This document shows positions 26,244 to 35,091 of a DNA stretch of 64,000 bases, piece after piece. The notes below the pieces were generated by a model, which did not search any database, was not told the DNA's origin, and worked only from the letters and a program-made list of their open reading frames with translations. The stretch covers positions 1 through 64,000 of the forward strand of contig CAJYTF010000046.1 of the NCBI GenBank assembly GCA_913777665.1. Reading direction: 5' to 3'. The DNA is from an uncultured Myroides sp. Its GTDB lineage: Bacteria; Bacteroidota; Bacteroidia; Flavobacteriales; Flavobacteriaceae. The stretch's first letter is position 1. Every line of letters begins with the position of its first letter. Made by a program: the position numbers and the translations under genes.

Positions 26244-28847
26244 TTACTTCCCTTTGTTTCGAAGTATTGGATTGGTAATGATTAATGCTTTTTTACATTC
26301 ATTAATGGTTACATCCACTGGATTTGACGCCAAACTATAACAATCGTTTAAACTATCATAATAAAAAGCATAATAAGTTCCTGCTGTTGCTTGGGTAACT
26401 TCGGTTCCTGCTAATATTGGTGTAGAACGAAGACTGTCTTTATACCATTGTAAATCAATTCCACTTGGTAATGCCGCCACATGTGCCAAATTTAAATTAA
26501 CGGTTGTTGCCGGACACACATTAGAAAGATCTTGAACAATTGGAGCATCCATACAAATATCATCGATAGGTCCGCCACATTTTGTTGAATCAATAATAAG
26601 ATTAAAATAGCGTACCACGCAACTTCCCCATGTAATTGTTGCGGTATAAACACCGTTATGTGATGTGTTGAAATTTGGAATATTAAACTCTCTTGTATTT
26701 GCTATTACTCCAGATGAATTAGACCATTGATACGTAGCACCTGCATATTCTGGAGCAGACAAGGTATAAGGCTGACCGATACAAGGTTGAACCATGCTTG
26801 TTGCCGAAAAAGATCCTGGTGTTTGAATGGCAACTGTTGTTGTAACGGTAGCACCACAACTTACAATTCTTAACTCGTAGATCGTATTAGGAGTTAAATT
26901 ATTAATCTCAAATGCCATAGGAGCATTGTTACTGAATAGTGTCCATGTGGTTGCTGATACCTCTTTATATTCTACAGTAACTGGTGTAGCTCCGGCAATT
27001 TCAAAATAGGCTGTTCCGTTAGACATTGGCGTTCCAGAAGCATCTTCACAAACAATACCTACTTTCTTAATAACTTGTGGTCCGGTACTTGCGTCTGTAA
27101 TTACAATAGCAGATTGTGAGTTAGGTACATAATATTTTGCAGGTGTACATGTAGAAACCCTTAAACGAGTATTATAAGTGCCAGGAGCAAGATTTGTAAA
27201 TGTTCCTGAAGAATTTTCTGCAATTACATTACCTAATGCGTCTAACAATTCAACTGTATAGGTAAACGGACCTGTGTACACAATGGTACTGCTGATGCTT
27301 CCGCCGCCAGCACAAAACGAACTGCCTGTAGAGCGTAAAGATTGTTCTAAAGTTTGACCTGTAGTTGGATTTACTACAAAACTTAAATCGATAAAACCTG
27401 TACCACAACCCGAATCTATTCGAACAGTATAATTTCCCGGAAGTACATTTGTCCAAACATACAATGTATTATTGTGAATACGTGCAGGAACGCCTACATT
27501 ACTTGGTCCTGCAATAATTGTAACGGTTGCGTTTTCACGATTAGGTATGTATCCATTAATAGTTAAAGCAATTTGTGTTGCTCCGTCTATAGTTAAACTC
27601 CCTGAATTATCATCGAAACAACGGTATTTAGTGTAAGCCACACTAATAGTAGGTGGTGTTAACGTTGGGTTGGTTACTGTTCTGCTAAGTGTTACATTAC
27701 ATTCGTCTGTGTAAGTTACTGTATAATTACCTAAAGGTAAGTTTTCTGCTTTCCAGTTATCGGTTTGATCATATCCATTTGCAACGGTTGTGTAAACAAC
27801 GTTTCCGCCCGAATCACGAACTTGAACCGTCACTGGGTAATTCAAGAATACATGCGAAGCACCTTTAATTGTCATTGTTTGTGCAGCGCCGCAACCCTCG
27901 TTTGAGCTTGAAACCACCATGGAAGGAGTAGAACCCGGTCCGGCATCAAAACAAGAAATTGTTGACTGCCCACAAGGAGTTGTAATTCTAATAATATATC
28001 TTTTAGAAGATACTTCCGGTATTACATATCCTGAGTTATGTGTTATAATCCCAGTATAAATAGGGGCACTTGCAGGGGCTGTTGTTGGACATGAAGAACC
28101 TGTGGGACGCTCCCACATTTCAATCTTAATACCACCATACGCATTATATGTACTGATACCAACCGTTGAGCCGTTTGCCGTGTAAAAATTAATTCCGTTA
28201 ATATCTACCAAACCAGACCCACATGCCTGATTATTAGCCAAATTAAAAGACATACTGGTTAGTGCTTGCACTACCGGCTGTGCATCTCTTTGAATGGTTA
28301 TTTTTTGACCGCATTCATCTACAATTCGAACGTGATAAGTGCCAAATTCTGTAATATTTGTTACGGCAGATATTGCCTGATAGGTTCCTAAGGCATCAGA
28401 AAAATTAGGATCTGTTGTTTTTACTACTTTGTATTGATACGTTTTCCCCGATGGAACCGAAGGCATAGTTAAAGACAATGTTCCACCAAGAGTAAAGGTA
28501 TTGTCACACAAACCATTTATAGAAATTGTAGGTGTAGGAATTGGGTTGTAATTGTTTAATATAGTAAAGGTTGACGTATGACTAAACCCGCCTTCCCCAG
28601 TTACCAACACCTGATAAGTACCCGCATCTAAAGCTATAAAACTACCATGTGTATTACCGCTTCCAATGTTTGTTCCTGCAGAATCTTTCAGCTGAAAAAA
28701 AGGATTGGTAACACTTGTGGTTGTCACAGTTGCACTTCCCTGTCCCGGACAGTTGGCATCTACATGACTAACTGAAACTGATTGGGAATATAAGAATGTG
28801 GACATGAATAGTATTGCCCAAAATATAATTGTTTTGTATATCTTCAT
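26244..28847 (-). CDS. Large secreted adhesin-like protein with repeated beta modules
   Basis: An 867-residue exported protein (signal peptide ending FLYSQ). It consists of about six irregular beta-sandwich modules, each closing with a strand of the form GxYxVxxxDxCG: AGTYQVLVTG, FGTYHVRIVDECG, LGNYTVTYTDEC, PGNYTVRIDSGCG, PGTYNTRLRVSTC. Cysteines are frequent and spaced so as to pair within modules. This is the style of SprB-like adhesins, but the protein has no recognisable type-A or type-B CTD; it ends LRNKGK. How it leaves the periplasm is therefore open. It lies between the repeat protein and the CTD protein on the same strand, with gaps of 70 and 187 bp. No enzymatic function is suggested. 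Confidence 0.75.
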   Translation of the reverse strand: MKIYKTIIFWAILFMSTFLYSQSVSVSHVDANCPGQGSATVTTTSVTNPFFQLKDSAGTNIGSGNTHGSFIALDAGTYQVLVTGEGGFSHTSTFTILNNYNPIPTPTISINGLCDNTFTLGGTLSLTMPSVPSGKTYQYKVVKTTDPNFSDALGTYQAISAVTNITEFGTYHVRIVDECGQKITIQRDAQPVVQALTSMSFNLANNQACGSGLVDINGINFYTANGSTVGISTYNAYGGIKIEMWERPTGSSCPTTAPASAPIYTGIITHNSGYVIPEVSSKRYIIRITTPCGQSTISCFDAGPGSTPSMVVSSSNEGCGAAQTMTIKGASHVFLNYPVTVQVRDSGGNVVYTTVANGYDQTDNWKAENLPLGNYTVTYTDECNVTLSRTVTNPTLTPPTISVAYTKYRCFDDNSGSLTIDGATQIALTINGYIPNRENATVTIIAGPSNVGVPARIHNNTLYVWTNVLPGNYTVRIDSGCGTGFIDLSFVVNPTTGQTLEQSLRSTGSSFCAGGGSISSTIVYTGPFTYTVELLDALGNVIAENSSGTFTNLAPGTYNTRLRVSTCTPAKYYVPNSQSAIVITDASTGPQVIKKVGIVCEDASGTPMSNGTAYFEIAGATPVTVEYKEVSATTWTLFSNNAPMAFEINNLTPNTIYELRIVSCGATVTTTVAIQTPGSFSATSMVQPCIGQPYTLSAPEYAGATYQWSNSSGVIANTREFNIPNFNTSHNGVYTATITWGSCVVRYFNLIIDSTKCGGPIDDICMDAPIVQDLSNVCPATTVNLNLAHVAALPSGIDLQWYKDSLRSTPILAGTEVTQATAGTYYAFYYDSLNDCYSLASNPVDVTINECKKALIITNPILRNKGK

Positions 28848-28996
28848 AATACATCGTTTTTATTTTTCCCTTACAATAATTTTCATGATAGATCGCATCA
28901 TTGTATCAATAGGTAATAAATTCGTATTGATTATTTGGAAAAAGATTAATATTTGTATGTAAATAATAGGTATGCTTTTCTGAAAGTGTCTGATTT

Positions 28997-29027
28997 AAGC
29001 ATCTTTCTTAATTTTAGAAAGATGCTT
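28997..29027. terminator. Strong hairpin after the repeat-protein gene
   Basis: Perfect 12-bp stem AAGCATCTTTCT / AGAAAGATGCTT with a 7-base loop, 8 bp beyond the repeat-protein stop codon. There is no U tract on the reverse strand, so it may act as a processing or stabilising hairpin rather than a classical terminator. Confidence 0.6.
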
Positions 29028-29034
29028 TTCTTGA

Positions 29035-31326
29035 CTAATTTTCGCGAACTGCAAATACAATGTTCATGAACGAACCTATTGTTACATCTGCTCCTGGTGC
29101 TACTGTATAGGTCATAACCCCTGCATCACTAACAGTTACCGAAGAGAATACGTTGATATCGTACCATGTAATATGATAATCTAATTCAGCTGCAGGCAAC
29201 ACTGGTAAAGTAGTGGTAGCTGCTGCATTAGATTCCATAGGGCTTCCAAATTGCGCGTTGTAGCGTCCGTACAAGCTTATAGTTCCTTGTTTTGTAGCAT
29301 CGTTAAACGTATCGCCTGCTAATTGTCCAGAACCTGTTGCTGTTAACTGCTCTTCACTTGTTGGTACAATGATAGACGGCATGTAGAAGAATTTAGGCAT
29401 TGATGCTTTTAATGCTTTAACTACATTATCGGCTCCTACTGCCAATAAATGATCCGTTACACCCGTTCCGGAATTTACGGTAGCTTGAACTTTTGTTTTT
29501 TCTAAACCTGAAATAACCAAATCTTCACCACCCGTAGCAATTGTTAAAGAATTCCCATTTTGAGTTATTACTGTTGAACGTGTTAAATCTCCTCCTAACT
29601 TAACTTTCTCATCATGAATTTCAACTCCGCTTTCTGCTAATACTTCAGGTACATCAACAACCGTTACCGTTCCGTCTTCACTTGTATAAGTGTATGTGCC
29701 GTTGTTGTTGTTTACCAGCGTGGTTACCGTTTCGTTTTGTTTTACGATGTCTTCGATGTACTGTTCAATCGTTGTGTAAGTGTTTCCATTGATCGTTACA
29801 GGTCCCGAGTTTACGATGTTCTCCAATTGGTTTACTACCGATTGCGGTACATCAACTACCGTTACTGTGCCGTCTTCACTGGTGTAAGTGTACGTGCCGT
29901 TGTTGTTGTTTACCAGCGTGGTTACCGTTTCGTTTTGTTTTACGATGTCTTCGATGTACTCTTCGATCGTATTATAGGTGTTTCCGTTTACTACAACCGG
30001 ACCTGAGTTTACAATATCATTAAATTGATTTACAATATCTGCTGGTACATCCACAACCGTTACCGTACCGTCTTCACTTGTATAAGTGTACGTTCCGTTG
30101 TTGTTGTTTACCAGTGTGGTTACCGTTTCGTTTGCTTTTACGATATTCTCGATGTATTCTTCAATAGTATTGTAAGTGTTTCCGTTTACTACAACCGGAC
30201 CTGAGTTTACAATATCATTAAATTGATTTACAATATCCGCTGGTACATCAACAACTGTTATCGTTCCGTCTTCACTTGTATAAGTGTATGTTCCGTTGTT
30301 GTTGTTTACCAGCGTGGTTACCGTTTCGTTTTGTTTTACGATATCTTCAATGTACTCTTCAATGGTATTGTAAGTGTTTCCGTTTATGGTTACCGGTCCC
30401 GAGTTTACAATGTCTTCGAATTGGTTTACTACCGATTGCGGTACATCAACAACCGTTACCGTTCCGTCTTCACTTGTATAAGTGTATGTGCCGTTGTTGT
30501 TGTTTACCAGTGTGGTTACCGTTTCGTTTTGTTTTACGATTTCTTCAATGTACTGTTCAATCGTTGTGTAAGTGTTTCCATTGATGGTTACTGGTCCCGA
30601 GTTTACGATGTTCTCGAATTGGTTTACTACCGATTGCGGTACATCCACAACCGTTACTGTGCCGTCTTCACTTGTATAAGTGTACGTTCCGTTGTTGTTG
30701 TTTACCAGTGTGGTTACCGTTTCGTTTTGTTTTACGATGTCTTCGATGTACTCTTCGATCGTATTATAGGTATTACCATTGATCGTTACAGGTCCCGAGT
30801 TTACGATGTTCTCGAATTGGTTTACTACCGATTGCGGTACATCAACTACCGTTACCGTGCCGTCTTCACTTGTGTACGTGTATGTTCCGTTGTTGTTGTT
30901 TACTAATGTGGTAACAATGTTAATCTGTGAAAGTGGAATTGAAACAATGTTTCCATCGCTATCTGTCAATACCAATTCACCATTTACCATGGTTAAAGAA
31001 GTATTGGTAGTATTTTTATCTAATGCAATAACGTCTGCATCATTTACAACACGCATCCATTTATTATCAAACCAATAATAATAACCCGGAGTGATATCGT
31101 TTTTAGTATTTGTGTTAAAAACTAACAGGCTGTTAACGTTGCCAGCTGTAATAGTTGTTGCATCAACAGAGTTTTCTAAAGCCACACGAGGAATTAAAAT
31201 ACCTTTGTTTGTAGAAACAACATCAAGTTGCGATGATTTGTTTGGTGTTAGTGTGCCGATACCCACCTGCGAGTAGGCTGTTGTACCAACCAACAATAAT
31301 GCTAATGGAAGTAGATTTTTCTTCAT
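29035..31326 (-). CDS. Secreted surface protein with 66-residue tandem repeats
   Basis: A 763-residue exported protein (signal peptide ending TTAYSQ). The N-terminal region has the flavobacterial surface-protein opening VGIGTLTPNKSSQLDV and the segment KGILIPRVAL. Residues 138-533 are six 66-residue repeats, each beginning VTTLVNNNNGTYTYTSEDGT and ending in a helix-like IEEYIEDIVKQNET; a seventh partial copy follows (534-560). A unique C-terminal domain of about 200 residues ends NIVFAVREN. The layout (head, repetitive stalk, globular end) suggests a fibrous surface protein or adhesin. No type IX CTD is visible. A perfect -7 box lies at 31387-31394. Function is not known. Confidence 0.8.
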   Translation of the reverse strand: MKKNLLPLALLLVGTTAYSQVGIGTLTPNKSSQLDVVSTNKGILIPRVALENSVDATTITAGNVNSLLVFNTNTKNDITPGYYYWFDNKWMRVVNDADVIALDKNTTNTSLTMVNGELVLTDSDGNIVSIPLSQINIVTTLVNNNNGTYTYTSEDGTVTVVDVPQSVVNQFENIVNSGPVTINGNTYNTIEEYIEDIVKQNETVTTLVNNNNGTYTYTSEDGTVTVVDVPQSVVNQFENIVNSGPVTINGNTYTTIEQYIEEIVKQNETVTTLVNNNNGTYTYTSEDGTVTVVDVPQSVVNQFEDIVNSGPVTINGNTYNTIEEYIEDIVKQNETVTTLVNNNNGTYTYTSEDGTITVVDVPADIVNQFNDIVNSGPVVVNGNTYNTIEEYIENIVKANETVTTLVNNNNGTYTYTSEDGTVTVVDVPADIVNQFNDIVNSGPVVVNGNTYNTIEEYIEDIVKQNETVTTLVNNNNGTYTYTSEDGTVTVVDVPQSVVNQLENIVNSGPVTINGNTYTTIEQYIEDIVKQNETVTTLVNNNNGTYTYTSEDGTVTVVDVPEVLAESGVEIHDEKVKLGGDLTRSTVITQNGNSLTIATGGEDLVISGLEKTKVQATVNSGTGVTDHLLAVGADNVVKALKASMPKFFYMPSIIVPTSEEQLTATGSGQLAGDTFNDATKQGTISLYGRYNAQFGSPMESNAAATTTLPVLPAAELDYHITWYDINVFSSVTVSDAGVMTYTVAPGADVTIGSFMNIVFAVREN
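29647..30915 (-). repeat. 198-bp in-frame tandem repeat array (6 full plus 1 partial copy)
   Basis: The repeats lie inside the surface-protein gene, 198 bp each, then an 81-bp partial copy. They come in variants: PQSVVNQFENIVNSGPVTI (repeats 1, 2, 3, 6) and PADIVNQFNDIVNSGPVVV (4, 5), combined with NTIEEYIE or TTIEQYIE ends. The near-identity makes copy-number change by recombination likely. Assembly from short reads could also have collapsed copies. Confidence 0.95.
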
Positions 31327-31386
31327 AATTACAACAATAATTTTAACTTTTTTATTAGGACAGTTATTTCTTTATATAATTGTTAA

Positions 31387-31394
31387 CAAAATTA
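31387..31394 (-). promoter_or_regulatory. -7 promoter box for the repeat-protein gene
   Basis: TAATTTTG on the reverse strand is a perfect -7 match, giving a leader of about 55 bases to the start codon at 31326. Confidence 0.5.
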
Positions 31395-31437
31395 GTTCAC
31401 ATGAAATCAGCTGTTTGTAGTATTGATTCGGTAACTT

Positions 31438-31455
31438 TGTAGAATTAGTTCTACA
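31438..31455. promoter_or_regulatory. Inverted repeat upstream of the repeat-protein promoter
   Basis: TGTAGAA-TTAG-TTCTACA is a perfect 7-bp inverted repeat lying about 45 bp upstream of the -7 box. It could be an operator or activator site; no partner can be named. Confidence 0.35.
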
Positions 31456-31482
31456 TTCTAAAATTTATTGTTGATATAATAA

Positions 31483-31510
31483 AAAACCGTCGCTGATTAG
31501 CGACGGTTTT
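31483..31510 (-). terminator. Terminator after the response-regulator locus
   Basis: Perfect 12-bp stem AAAACCGTCGCT / AGCGACGGTTTT, loop GATT; the reverse strand continues with T residues. Confidence 0.85.
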
Positions 31511-31526
31511 GAGAAATGTTTAAGTT

Positions 31527-32186
31527 TTAAACTTCTTTATACAAATTGAACAGATGTATTAATTCTGATATGTGTTCTATTTGTAATTTTTCGAAAATAC
31601 GGTTTTTATAGGTGCTTACGGTTGATTTTTGCAAATCTAATGCGGCACATATTTCTATGTTTCCATAACCTTCTACCATTAAGCGGGAAATTTCTAATTC
31701 ACGGTTAGACAGCTGTTCTAAAGGGTTTTGTGGTTTTTTAAAAATATAATTATTCGTTATTTTTTCTTGAATATTTCTACTGAAATATCTGCCAAAAGTT
31801 ATTACATCACTTATTGCGGCTTTAATTTCGTCTTCGGTACTTAACTTATGCAAATAGCCGTTAACACCTGCTTGCAGATAGCGCATGGCATAAATATCTT
31901 CGTCGTGACCAGAGAAGATCAATATCTTTAAATTAGGTTGTATTTTTTTGATTGTTGGAATAACGGCAAGCGAATTTCCGTCGGGAAAAGTAACATCTAA
32001 CATCAATAAATCTACAGGTGTTGTTTGAAGTTTTTCAACAACATCATTAAGATTTTCTAATTTATATGTAAGTGTATTCTTGTCTATCTTTTTTAAGATT
32101 AAAAAATAACAATTGTATTACCTCCTTATCAGGAACAGCAGTTATAAAAGTAACGGTTCTTTTGATATTACTAATCTGATATTCAT
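31527..32186 (-). pseudogene. NarL/FixJ-type response regulator with disrupted N-terminus
   Basis: The intact part (from about 32006 down) holds the second half of a receiver domain: phosphorylatable Asp in LMLDVTFPDGNSL, the FSGHDED switch region, and KLSTEDE with the conserved lysine. A LuxR-type DNA-binding domain follows (LSNRELEISRLMVEGYGNIE, then STVSTYKNRIFEKL). The first half of the receiver is spread over two frames: TVTFITAVPDKEVIQLLFFN is readable in one frame and IDKNTLTYKLENLNDVVEKL in another. They join if one A is removed from the A6 run (T6 at 32089-32094 on the forward strand). In the second frame two in-frame stops occur upstream, and the only nearby ATG (32186) is in that stopped frame. 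The usual acidic pair of strand 1 is not evident. Either a true pseudogene or an indel error. No histidine kinase is nearby. Confidence 0.65.
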
Positions 32187-32311
32187 TTTTTGATTTTCAA
32201 TTTCAGCGTATTATTCAATATTCTTACAATAAATTGTACTTTTATAAACACTCAACAAGTGAATGTATCATTATTTTTGGTTAAAATTAATAATCACAAA
32301 AAAATAGTTTT

Positions 32312-32319
32312 TATATTTG
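32312..32319 (+). promoter_or_regulatory. -7 promoter box for hmgA
   Basis: TATATTTG is a perfect -7 match; it gives an unusually long leader of about 105 bases, containing the hairpin at 32364-32390. Confidence 0.5.
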
Positions 32320-32363
32320 TTAGGTATGAAAACATGGCAAGGATTATTATCAAAACTAAAATA

Positions 32364-32390
32364 CTTCATTAAGCGGAATCCCGAATGAAG
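32364..32390 (+). promoter_or_regulatory. Hairpin in the hmgA leader
   Basis: CTTCATT (32364-32370) pairs with AATGAAG (32384-32390), and inside it CGG pairs with CCG around AATC. There is no U tract, so it is not a terminator; it may be a leader structure affecting stability or translation. Confidence 0.4.
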
Positions 32391-32433
32391 AAGGCTGTGC
32401 TATGCTTTTATTATTAATTAAAAACTAACAAAT

Positions 32434-33591
32434 ATGCCTTTATATCATAAATTAGGAAAAATTCCACATAAGCGCCACATACAGTTTCGTAAGCCAAACG
32501 GCGGTTTTTATTACGAGCAGTTGTTTGGTACGGTTGGTTTCGATGGTATGTCAACAAATATGTATCATGAACACCGTCCAACACAAGTAAAAGAAATTAA
32601 AGGTTCTTACAGCGTTGCTCCAAAAATAGCACGTGCAAACAACATACAATCGTATCGATTACGCGGTTTTCAAGTACCAAAAACAGAAGATTTTTTAGAA
32701 AGCCGTAAAGCGGTTTTAACCAACAGCGATGTAACCATTACATTGGCTGCACCTTCGGGTAAAACCCAAGATTACTTCTATAAAAATACCGATGCCGATG
32801 AATTAATCTTTATTCACAGAGGTACAGGTAAATTACGCACATTTTTAGGAAATTTAGATTTTAAATATGGCGATTATTTATTGATTCCACGCGGAATTAT
32901 TTATAAAATTGATTTTGATACAGACGATAACCGTTTGTTTATTGTAGAATCACGCCGACCTATTTATACGCCAAAACGTTACCGCAACTGGTTTGGTCAG
33001 CTGTTAGAGCATTCGCCATTTTGCGAGCGCGATATCCGCCGACCAGAAGAATTGGAAACCTACGATGAAAAAGGCGAGTTCTTAATTAAAGTACGCAAGC
33101 AAGACGAAATTTTCGATATGATTTACGCTTCGCATCCGTTTGATGTTGTGGGTTATGATGGATACAACTTTCCGTATGCATTCTCCATCCACGATTTCGA
33201 GCCGATTACAGGACGTATTCACCAGCCGCCACCGGTGCATCAAACTTTTGAAACCGATGCGTTTGTAGTGTGTTCATTCGTTCCACGTTTGTACGATTAT
33301 CATCCGGAATCTGTTCCGGCTCCATACAACCACAGTAATATCGATTCTGATGAAGTGTTGTATTATGTAGATGGTGATTTCATGAGCCGTAACGATATCG
33401 AAGCCGGTCATATTTCGTTACATCCGGCAGGAATTCCACACGGACCACATCCGGGCGCAATGGAACGAAGCTTAGGTAAAGTAGATACCCAAGAATTAGC
33501 CGTTATGGTTGATACTTTTAAGCCGTTAATGGTTACCGAAGAAGCTATGAAAATAGCCGATGAACAATATTACCAGTCTTGGTTAGATTAA
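32434..33591 (+). CDS. hmgA: Homogentisate 1,2-dioxygenase
   Basis: A 385-residue non-heme iron enzyme that opens the ring of homogentisate to maleylacetoacetate in tyrosine and phenylalanine breakdown. The cupin core has LIFIHRGTGKLRTFLG and YGDYLLIPRG. The C-terminal active-site region has HQPPPVHQTFETDAFVVCSF and HPAGIPHGPHPGAMERS, which carry the His and Glu ligands typical of the family (specific residues not assigned). It is followed after a 77-bp AT-rich gap by hppD, whose product makes homogentisate, so the two catalyse consecutive steps. A 7-bp inverted repeat (33613-33619 / 33642-33648) lies in the gap. Confidence 0.95.
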   Translation: MPLYHKLGKIPHKRHIQFRKPNGGFYYEQLFGTVGFDGMSTNMYHEHRPTQVKEIKGSYSVAPKIARANNIQSYRLRGFQVPKTEDFLESRKAVLTNSDVTITLAAPSGKTQDYFYKNTDADELIFIHRGTGKLRTFLGNLDFKYGDYLLIPRGIIYKIDFDTDDNRLFIVESRRPIYTPKRYRNWFGQLLEHSPFCERDIRRPEELETYDEKGEFLIKVRKQDEIFDMIYASHPFDVVGYDGYNFPYAFSIHDFEPITGRIHQPPPVHQTFETDAFVVCSFVPRLYDYHPESVPAPYNHSNIDSDEVLYYVDGDFMSRNDIEAGHISLHPAGIPHGPHPGAMERSLGKVDTQELAVMVDTFKPLMVTEEAMKIADEQYYQSWLD

Positions 33592-33668
33592 AAATAAACT
33601 AAATAATGTGCGAATTAGCTAATTACATAGGTTACTAACTCGCTAATTAAAATTAACAATAATATATT

Positions 33669-34829
33669 ATGTCAAACGAATTAAAATCTGTTGAGTACGG
33701 ATTAGAAAAAATATTTGAAGGAGCACAAGATTTCTTACCAATTTTAGGTACAGATTATGTTGAATTTTATGTAGGAAACGCAAAACAAGCGGCACATTTT
33801 TACAAAACGGCATTCGGTTTTCAGTCCGAAGCTTATGCTGGTTTAGAAACAGGTGTCCGTGACAGAGCGTCGTACGTTATCAAACAAGATAAAATACGCA
33901 TTATTCTTACAACGGCTTTAAATTCTGATTCTGCAATTGGCGAGCACGTTAAAAAACATGGTGACGGAGTTAAAGTTGTTGCTTTATGGGTAGAAGATGC
34001 TCGTTCGGCTTACGAAGAAACTACAAAACGTGGCGCGGTATCGTTTATGGAGCCAACAGTAACTTCAGACGAGAATGGTGAAATTATCCAAGCAGGAATT
34101 TTTGCTTACGGTGAAACAGTTTTTATGTTTACAGAGCGTAGAAACTACAATGGTTTGTTTTTACCTGGGTACGTTAAGTGGGAAAGCGATTATAACCCGG
34201 CTCCGGTTGGTTTAAAATTTATCGACCACATGGTTGGTAACGTAGGTTGGAACCAAATGAACGTTTGGGTTAAATGGTTCGAAGATATTTTAGGTTTCGT
34301 AAACTTCTTGTCATTCGATGATAAACAGATTACGACTGAATATTCGGCATTAATGTCTAAAGTAATGGCTAACGGAAACGGAAGAATCAAATTCCCGATC
34401 AACGAGCCGGCTGAAGGTAAAAAACGTTCGCAGATCGAAGAATATTTAGATTTCTACGAAGGTCCGGGTGTTCAACATATTGCGGTTGCAACTGATGATA
34501 TCATTAAAACGGTTTCTGAAATGAAAGCACGCGGGGTTGAATTTTTATCGATCCCACCACAAGCTTATTACGATGCCATTCCAGAACGTTTAAAAGACCA
34601 CATGGATAAATTCAAAGAAGATATCAAAGAATTACAAAAATTAGGAATCATGATCGATGCCGATGAAGAAGGATACTTGTTACAAATCTTTACTAAACCG
34701 GTAGAAGATCGTCCAACATTATTCTTTGAAGTAATTCAGCGTATGGGAGCTCGCGGATTTGGTGCAGGTAACTTTAAAGCGTTATTTGAATCAATTGAAA
34801 GAGAACAAGAAAAACGTGGAACACTTTAA
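33669..34829 (+). CDS. hppD: 4-hydroxyphenylpyruvate dioxygenase
   Basis: A 386-residue Fe(II) enzyme that converts 4-hydroxyphenylpyruvate to homogentisate. The three iron ligands are visible: His187 in FIDHMVGNV, His270 in GPGVQHIAVATDDI and Glu354 in PTLFFEVIQR; their spacing matches the family. The C-terminal gate helix GARGFGAGNFKALFESIE is also present. It completes a two-gene tyrosine catabolism unit with hmgA. A weak hairpin TGTGCTT/AAGCACA (34833-34849) follows without a T tract. Confidence 0.96.
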   Translation: MSNELKSVEYGLEKIFEGAQDFLPILGTDYVEFYVGNAKQAAHFYKTAFGFQSEAYAGLETGVRDRASYVIKQDKIRIILTTALNSDSAIGEHVKKHGDGVKVVALWVEDARSAYEETTKRGAVSFMEPTVTSDENGEIIQAGIFAYGETVFMFTERRNYNGLFLPGYVKWESDYNPAPVGLKFIDHMVGNVGWNQMNVWVKWFEDILGFVNFLSFDDKQITTEYSALMSKVMANGNGRIKFPINEPAEGKKRSQIEEYLDFYEGPGVQHIAVATDDIIKTVSEMKARGVEFLSIPPQAYYDAIPERLKDHMDKFKEDIKELQKLGIMIDADEEGYLLQIFTKPVEDRPTLFFEVIQRMGARGFGAGNFKALFESIEREQEKRGTL

Positions 34830-34905
34830 TAATGTGCTTTTTAAGCACAATTAGTTAAAGTTGTGTTAAATACAAAATAGTATTTTTACATATAAATTAA
34901 AAACC

Positions 34906-34913
34906 TACCTTTG
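34906..34913 (+). promoter_or_regulatory. -7 promoter box of a candidate small RNA
   Basis: TACCTTTG is a perfect -7 match with no downstream start codon before the terminator at 35002-35032. Confidence 0.55.
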
Positions 34914-34919
34914 CACTCA

Positions 34920-35032
34920 CAAAATCAAGGTGGTTAAAAGCCTTGGTAATTGTAATAAATTTTTCATAATTTATAGTTTTTTGGTTGGTTAATAGCATAA
35001 AAACTCAGTTGGTAACAACTGGGTTTTTTTGT
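34920..35032 (+). ncRNA. Candidate small RNA (about 110 nt), unassigned
   Basis: Between hppD and the DUF3108 gene a perfect -7 box (34906-34913) is followed by about 110 bases without a credible reading frame. The segment starts with hairpin CAAGG/CCTTG (34926-34945), continues with a U-rich single-stranded stretch, and ends in a strong terminator: AACTCAGTTG / CAACTGGGTT (35002-35025, loop GTAA, one G-U pair) followed by T7. Promoter plus terminator around a gene-less stretch is the usual outline of a small RNA. It could instead be an attenuator leader for the gene at 35092. I do not recognise a known RNA family. Confidence 0.5.
35002..35032 (+). terminator. Rho-independent terminator ending the candidate small RNA
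   Basis: Ten-base stem with loop GTAA and seven T residues, 60 bp before the DUF3108 start codon. Confidence 0.85.
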
Positions 35033-35091
35033 TTTTTAATAACTTTGGAATAGATATTGTTTTGTATCTTTCGTAAAAAAATTGAATTAAT

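Noticed and set aside
30223-30906. Forward frame of 227 codons rich in Tyr, Val and Arg
   Set aside because: It is antisense to the 198-bp repeats and owes its length to their repetition.
32190-32372. 60-codon forward frame
   Set aside because: It runs over the -7 box and hairpin of the hmgA leader, is compositionally biased, and matches nothing.
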